Below are positions 21,523-25,490 of a stretch of DNA of 25,490 nucleotides, in pieces (positions within the stretch are counted from its first letter, which is position 1; every line of letters starts with the position of its first letter). The translations under genes were made by a program, and so were the position numbers. Location: assembly GCA_937952305.1 (NCBI GenBank), contig CALFZO010000036.1, positions 1 through 25,490 on the forward strand. The letters are read 5' to 3'. Source of the DNA: an uncultured Anaerolineales bacterium. Lineage in GTDB: Bacteria; Chloroflexota; Anaerolineae; Anaerolineales; UBA6663. The notes beneath the pieces were generated by a model. That model was not told where the DNA came from and made no database searches. It saw only the letters and a program-made list of their open reading frames with translations.

Positions 21523-22965
21523 TCAGGCCTGCGCCACCATCACGTGTTTGGTGATCTGGTAATCGGCCATCGCCTCGGCCGAGAGGTCTTTGCCGAAGCC
21601 CGACTGCTTGAAGCCGCCGTGCGGGGTCTCGGACGTCAACGGCAGGTGGTCGTTGATCCAGACCGTGCCGAACTCTAACTGCGCCGACAGGCGCATGGCC
21701 CGGCCGATGTCCTTGGTGAAGACCGAAGCGGCCAGGCCGTAGGGCACGTCGTTGCCCAGGTGCAGGGCCTCGGCTTCGTCGCCGAACGTCTGCACCGTCA
21801 CCACCGGCCCAAAGACCTCGCTCTGGACGATCTCGGCGTCCTGGGCCACGCCCGCGATCACGGTCGGCGCGTAGTAGTAGCCCTGCGGAAAGTCGGCTGG
21901 GACGCCGCCGCCGGTGAGCACGCGCGCACCCTGGGCCTTGGCCCGCTCCACAAAACCGCTCACGCGCTCCCGCTGGGCGCGCGAGATCAGCGGCCCCATC
22001 TGGACGTCCTCGTCAAAGGGCTGGCCGAGCTTCACCTGGCGCATGGCTTCCACCACCGCTTCGGTGACCGCCCCGGCCTTCTCGCGCGCGACGTACAAAC
22101 GCGTGGCCGCCGTGCAGTCCTGGCCCGTGTTCAGGGTGGCCGCCAGGGCGGCCTTGGCCGCTACCAGTTCCGGGTCGGCGTCGTCAAAGACCAGGATGGG
22201 CGCTTTGCCGCCCAACTCCAGGTGCACGCGCTTGAGGGTGTCGGCGGCGGTGCGCATCACTTGTTTGCCAGTGCCGGTGGAGCCGGTCAGGCTGACCATG
22301 CGCACGTCCGGGTGCTCCACCAGCGCTTGGCCGACCGCGTTGCCGCCGGTGAGGATGTTGACCACGCCGGCCGGAAGGCCGGCCTCCGCGATCAGTTCAG
22401 CCAGCTTGAGCGTGGTCAGCGGCGTGCCCGGCGCCGGCTTCAGGACCACCGTGCAGCCGGCCGCCAGGGCCGGCCCCAGCTTCCAGATCGCCATCATCAA
22501 TGGATAGTTCCAGGGCGCGATCTGGCCCACCACGCCCACCGGCTCGCGCCGGTAAATAGACGTATAGCCGGGCAGGTACTCGCCGGCGTGCGCGCCGTGG
22601 GTGTCGCGGGCGGCGGCGGCGAAGAAGCGCAGGTTGTCGACGGCGAAGGGCAGGTCGCCGCCCAGGCTCACGAATTTGTACGGCTTACCCGTGTTCTCGG
22701 ACTCGAGGCGCGCGAGCGCCTCGGCGTTGGCTTCCAGCAGGTCGGCCAGTTTCCACAACGCTTTGGAACGCTCGGCCGGCGATTTGCGGCTCCAGCGGCC
22801 GTCGTAGAAGGCGGCCTTGGCGGCCTGTACGGCCCGGTCGACGTCGGCTCGGCCGGCGTCCGTCACTTCGGCGATCAACGCGCCGCTGGCCGGGTTCTCG
22901 ACGCGCATCACCCCGCCGTCCTGAGTGGCCGTCCACTGACCATCAATCCAGAGTTGGTGCGTCAT
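21523..22965 (-). CDS. Aldehyde dehydrogenase, gamma-aminobutyraldehyde dehydrogenase-like
   Basis: This 480-aa soluble enzyme oxidises an aldehyde to the acid with NAD(P)+. The family motifs are in order: APWNYPLMMAIWK (cofactor fold), GSTGTGKQVM, LELGGKAPILVF with general base Glu250, and NTGQDCTAATRL with nucleophile Cys284. The Glu-Cys spacing of 34 residues is canonical. The C-terminus, GGFKQSGFGKDLSAEAMADY, is most like the PatD/4-aminobutanal branch used in putrescine breakdown, though betaine-aldehyde or other amino-aldehyde enzymes are close. The ATG at 22965 follows AGGAG at 7 nt, and the 11 residues upstream in frame are not conserved. It lies 60 bp behind fdhD on the same strand and is probably co-transcribed; a palindromic terminator follows it. 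Confidence 0.88.
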   Translation of the reverse strand: MTHQLWIDGQWTATQDGGVMRVENPASGALIAEVTDAGRADVDRAVQAAKAAFYDGRWSRKSPAERSKALWKLADLLEANAEALARLESENTGKPYKFVSLGGDLPFAVDNLRFFAAAARDTHGAHAGEYLPGYTSIYRREPVGVVGQIAPWNYPLMMAIWKLGPALAAGCTVVLKPAPGTPLTTLKLAELIAEAGLPAGVVNILTGGNAVGQALVEHPDVRMVSLTGSTGTGKQVMRTAADTLKRVHLELGGKAPILVFDDADPELVAAKAALAATLNTGQDCTAATRLYVAREKAGAVTEAVVEAMRQVKLGQPFDEDVQMGPLISRAQRERVSGFVERAKAQGARVLTGGGVPADFPQGYYYAPTVIAGVAQDAEIVQSEVFGPVVTVQTFGDEAEALHLGNDVPYGLAASVFTKDIGRAMRLSAQLEFGTVWINDHLPLTSETPHGGFKQSGFGKDLSAEAMADYQITKHVMVAQA

Positions 22966-23025
22966 GCCTTGCTCCTGAGTGGGTCGAACGGGCCGCAAGC
23001 TTTGGCCCGCTGGTTGATCAGGTGA

Positions 23026-23862
23026 TCAGGTCGCGACGCTCAGCGGCGGCGCGAGCCAGGGCTCGGCGACGGGCGCGGCGGCCGGCGTCGGGCCGCTGAG
23101 GATGCGCTCGGGGGCCGAGTACACGCGCAGCGTGTCGTGGCGGACGTAGCCGACGACGGTGATGTTCCAGGCCTGGGCCAGCGCCACGGACAGGCTGGTG
23201 GGCGAGGTGCGCGAGACCACGATGGGCACGCCCAGGCGGGCCGCCTTGCCGAGCATTTCGGAGCTGATGCGGCCGGTTGAGAGCAGCAGGCGGCCGGCCG
23301 TCGCCAGGTCCTGTTTCAACGCCTGGCCGCCCAGGCGGTCCACAGCGTTGTGGCGGCCGATGTCCTCGGCCACCAGGAGCAGGCGCTCGCCGTCGGCCAG
23401 CGCGGCGGTATGCAGGCCCTGCGTGGCCGCGTACAGCTCGGCGGCCTGGTACATATCGCGCATGCGCGCGAAGAGCTGAGTGACGTCGATGGTGAGGGCG
23501 GCGGTGACGGGTTGACGCTGCGCCTGCCAGTCCGCGAAAGTGGTGCCGCCGCCGCAGCCGGAGGTCACGATGCGGCGCTGGGGAGGGGTGAAAGCGACGT
23601 GCGGCTGCAGCCACACATCCACACAGGTTGCCTGGGCTGAGACAGTCAGCGCCGCGACGTCGGCGCGGCTGGTGATGATGGCCTCCGCACGCAGAAAACC
23701 AAGCGCCAGCTCATCCAGGTCGCGCGGCGTGCACATCAGCGTGGCCAGTTCCTGGCCGTTGACGTGCACGCAGACCAACCGCTCCTCGGTGACCGCGCCG
23801 GCCACGAGCTGCCAGCCGGAACTGCTGTGCTTGACGTACTCGGTCGGATGAATGCCGTGCAT
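23026..23862 (-). CDS. fdhD: FdhD, sulfur carrier/sulfurtransferase for formate dehydrogenase maturation
   Basis: This 278-aa cytosolic protein belongs to the FdhD family. It passes sulfur from a cysteine desulfurase to the molybdenum cofactor of formate dehydrogenases. Recognisable segments are MCTPRDLDELALGFLRAE, the active-site loop IVTSGCGGGTTFAD, LLLVAEDIGRHNAVDRLGG and LLSTGRISSEMLGKAARLG. The loop has one Cys (Cys103) where E. coli has CxxC; many family members keep only some of these. A roughly 20-residue tail (PTPAAAPVAEPWLAPP) is low-complexity. The ATG at 23862 is preferred to a TTG five codons earlier, but neither has a clear Shine-Dalgarno. No formate dehydrogenase is in the window. 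The downstream aldehyde dehydrogenase gene is 60 bp away. Confidence 0.92.
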   Translation of the reverse strand: MHGIHPTEYVKHSSSGWQLVAGAVTEERLVCVHVNGQELATLMCTPRDLDELALGFLRAEAIITSRADVAALTVSAQATCVDVWLQPHVAFTPPQRRIVTSGCGGGTTFADWQAQRQPVTAALTIDVTQLFARMRDMYQAAELYAATQGLHTAALADGERLLLVAEDIGRHNAVDRLGGQALKQDLATAGRLLLSTGRISSEMLGKAARLGVPIVVSRTSPTSLSVALAQAWNITVVGYVRHDTLRVYSAPERILSGPTPAAAPVAEPWLAPPLSVAT

Positions 23863-24141
23863 GCTGGTGTGTCGCAAAGAAGTGCGGCCGGCCGAACTTG
23901 CCTGCCTCAGCGCGACCCTCCCGCCCTGGCTCGGCGACGCCGTGCCGGGCAGGGCGCTGTTCGTGAGACTGAGCGTTTGGTCATAACGCGCTATGTTCTA
24001 CAAACAATACGAGCGGATTATAGCCTAATTCGCACCAGCTTGAGCGTCATTGGCGCACGACCGCAAGGCTCCCGACCCTGAGCCGGCCTCCGCTCTAACG
24101 CCTGAGCCGTGGACCAGGCTCTAATAATCAATGAAAACCAC
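23863..24141. other. Intergenic region between fdhD and the MITE-like element
   Basis: This 279-bp region holds no believable gene. It carries the candidate fdhD -10 box. Base composition becomes more A/T-rich from about 23985 rightward. Confidence 0.3.
24017..24022 (-). promoter_or_regulatory. Possible -10 box upstream of fdhD
   Basis: TATAAT reads on the minus strand about 155 bp before the fdhD start. No good -35 box is found at 15-18 bp, so this is a weak call. It would give a leader of about 150 nt. Confidence 0.25.
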
Positions 24142-24145
24142 TGAA

Positions 24146-24361
24146 CTCTACTTTCCGCTAAGTTGCCGGCTCACTTGGCTGCGAAAACCGGCCATTTTGC
24201 CGAGGAAACAGTGTTGACGGTGTTGTTCAGCCCAATGGTGACACTTTCAAACATGGCTGGAGAGTTTACGGAAAAGGCGTTTCGGCAATGATTTCCTCGG
24301 AAAACCGGCTGATTCTCGGGAATGGCTCACCGAAACATCCTGTAGTTAGCGGAAAGTAGAG
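24146..24361. mobile_element. MITE-like non-autonomous element, 216 bp, with 16-bp TIRs and 4-bp target duplication
   Basis: CTCTACTTTCCGCTAA at 24146-24161 is repeated as its exact reverse complement at 24346-24361. The element is flanked on both sides by TGAA (24142-24145 and 24362-24365), the expected mark of transposition with a 4-bp target-site duplication. Inside there is no transposase or substantial ORF. There is an internal inverted repeat CCGAGGAAA/TTTCCTCGG (24200-24208 and 24292-24300) and a direct repeat GAAAACCGGC (24183-24192 and 24300-24309). The element is visibly less GC-rich than its surroundings. A parent transposase family cannot be named from these ends alone. It inserted about 50 bp upstream of the LacI promoter. 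Confidence 0.75.
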
Positions 24362-24413
24362 TGAATAGGCCCCGAATTATTCGGGACAAGACGGTACCAT
24401 AAGAGGATGCCTC

Positions 24414-24442
24414 TTGACACGGCCCGAGATCAGGTCTAGGAT
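24414..24442 (+). promoter_or_regulatory. Strong sigma70-type promoter of the LacI-family gene
   Basis: A consensus TTGACA (24414-24419) and TAGGAT (24437-24442) are 17 bp apart. Transcription would begin at about 24449-24450, inside the palindromic operator, giving a leader of about 20 nt. Confidence 0.75.
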
Positions 24443-24445
24443 AGA

Positions 24446-24457
24446 GAAAACGTTTTC
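24446..24457 (+). promoter_or_regulatory. LacI-family operator (perfect palindrome), probable autoregulation site
   Basis: GAAAACGTTTTC is a perfect 12-bp palindrome with the central CG that LacI-family hinge helices insert into. It covers the predicted transcription start of the LacI-type gene beginning 12 bp later, so binding should block its own promoter. I found no second copy in the window, including upstream of the glucan operon. Confidence 0.7.
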
Positions 24458-24468
24458 CTTGCAACACC

Positions 24469-25490
24469 ATGACCACCGATATACGCGATATCGCTAAGCA
24501 TCTCGGGCTCTCCGTCTCCACAGTCTCCAAGGCCCTGAACGGATACGGCAGCGTCTCCGAAACGACCCGGGCGCGGATCTTGCGGGTCGCCCAGGAGCTC
24601 AACTATTACCCCAGTCGCGCGGCCCGCAGCCTGCGCAACAACCGAACCGAGAAGATCGGTCTCGTCTTGTACACGTCCACGCCGCTGTCCAATCGTTCCA
24701 GCGAATACTACTTTGAGATCATCCGGGGCGCTGCCACAGCGGCTGAAGGGCGGGGCTTCAACCTGATCCTGTACCTCACCGTGGCCAATCAGCGGGAGCG
24801 TCTGACCCATATCTGCCGCTCTCGCGAAGTGGACTGCCTGATCCTGATGGTCGGAACCGGCGCGGTCGACGAACCGGTGGCGGCGCTGATCGAGGAGGAG
24901 CTCCCCTTCATCGTACTCAACAAACATCCGCAGCTGCCCAAGGCCTCGTACATCGTCTCCGAGCATGAGGACGGCGCCTTCAGGGCGGTTGAGCATCTGA
25001 TCGAACTGGGGCATCGGCGGATCGCCTACCTGGGACGGAAGGATGACCCCGAAACCAACGGTGACCGTTACGCCGGCTATCGCCGGGCTCTGCACGCCCA
25101 CGGGATCGCCTTGGATGAGTCACGGGTCGTCCTGGCATCCTCGCAGCCGCTGGGCGCCTACTCCGCGATGCAGGGCCTGTTGGCGCGCGGGGATCAGCCG
25201 ACCGCAGTCTTCGCGTACAGCGACGCCTGGGCTATCGGCGCCTTGCGCGCGATCTCTGAGCGCGGCCTGACGGTTCCGCGGGATATCTCCATAGTCGGGT
25301 TTGACGACCTGCGCGCCGCTTCTCTCACCAATCCGCCGCTCACGACCGTCCGCCAACAGTTGACCGAGCTGGGCCGCCAGGCCATTGAAGCGTTGCTGCT
25401 CCAGGTCGAAGGCGGCGATAGCGCCACTACTCTGCAGCGTAAGGTCCCGGTCGAGTTGGTGGTGCGCCAATCTACGGCCAGCCCTGGGCG
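24469..25490 (+). CDS. LacI-family transcriptional regulator (nearly complete, runs off the right edge)
   Basis: The 340 visible residues are a full LacI/GalR-type repressor lacking at most a few C-terminal residues. The HTH is IRDIAKHLGLSVSTVSKALN (residues 5-24), with the canonical ST-VS recognition helix. The hinge ARSLRNNRTEKIGLVL follows. The effector domain shows AYLGRKDDPETNGDRYAGYR and ISIVGFDDLRAASLTNPPLT, typical of sugar-binding members, and ends VPVELVVRQS. The ATG at 24469 is about 20 nt from the predicted transcription start, with no clear Shine-Dalgarno. A palindromic operator over its start site implies autorepression. Its target genes probably lie to the right, outside the window. 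Unlike the short HTH gene at 6185, it has both halves. Confidence 0.92.
   Translation, partial: MTTDIRDIAKHLGLSVSTVSKALNGYGSVSETTRARILRVAQELNYYPSRAARSLRNNRTEKIGLVLYTSTPLSNRSSEYYFEIIRGAATAAEGRGFNLILYLTVANQRERLTHICRSREVDCLILMVGTGAVDEPVAALIEEELPFIVLNKHPQLPKASYIVSEHEDGAFRAVEHLIELGHRRIAYLGRKDDPETNGDRYAGYRRALHAHGIALDESRVVLASSQPLGAYSAMQGLLARGDQPTAVFAYSDAWAIGALRAISERGLTVPRDISIVGFDDLRAASLTNPPLTTVRQQLTELGRQAIEALLLQVEGGDSATTLQRKVPVELVVRQSTASPG

Noticed and set aside
21760..23025. 421-aa plus-strand open frame opposite the aldehyde dehydrogenase
   Set aside because: The minus strand carries all aldehyde dehydrogenase motifs with catalytic spacing; the plus frame is Arg/His/Gly-rich shadow.
1..25490. CRISPR arrays, tRNA or rRNA genes, phage or conjugation genes
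   Set aside because: I looked for regular spacer repeats, tRNA-like cloverleaf ends and hallmark proteins and saw none.

Overview
The window is GC-rich chromosomal DNA that most resembles Chloroflexota (Anaerolineae/Caldilineae type). This is an inference from gene content and not from a marker gene. The content behind it is a MalT/LuxR-type STAND ATPase, ABC sugar-binding lipoproteins with Pro/Ala/Thr-rich linkers, a LacI-sensor/histidine-kinase/AraC hybrid regulator, and multidomain GH16 glucanases ending in a beta-helix. I see no rRNA, tRNA or CRISPR.

The core (about 2.3-17.6 kb, all + strand) reads as a beta-1,3-glucan utilisation locus. It begins with a 1179-aa hybrid regulator (LacI-type sugar-sensing domain, GAF-like region, HisKA/HATPase, pseudo-receiver, receiver, AraC HTH). 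A 69-aa LacI DNA-binding domain without a sensor domain follows, then an ABC importer (binding lipoprotein plus two permeases, no ATPase). Next come a GH16 lipoprotein, a large secreted GH16 protein whose catalytic domain sits inside a carbohydrate-binding module, and a 1152-aa phosphorylase of the GH94/GH149/GH161 clan (best fit GH161). The likely flow is: extracellular GH16 enzymes cut laminarin-like glucan, the importer takes up oligosaccharides, and the cytosolic phosphorylase releases glucose-1-phosphate.

The left flank (0-2 kb) has the N-terminus of a MalT-like regulator on the - strand, a decayed dehydrogenase fragment, a His-rich small membrane protein and an integral membrane protein. 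The right flank (17.8-23.9 kb) is mostly - strand: a Mesh1-like HD hydrolase preceded by a tiny ORF, an MFS transporter, an unrecognised 273-aa protein, and an aldehyde dehydrogenase with fdhD. A + strand corrinoid-binding protein that lacks its helical cap lies among them. The far right end has a 216-bp MITE-like element with perfect 16-bp terminal inverted repeats and 4-bp TGAA target duplications, followed by a LacI-family gene with a strong promoter and a perfect palindromic operator.

Three genes have a TATAAT-like -10 box 6-7 nt before the start codon, which suggests leaderless transcripts. The spacer between the binding-protein and first permease genes can form mutually exclusive hairpins, one of which buries the permease Shine-Dalgarno sequence.
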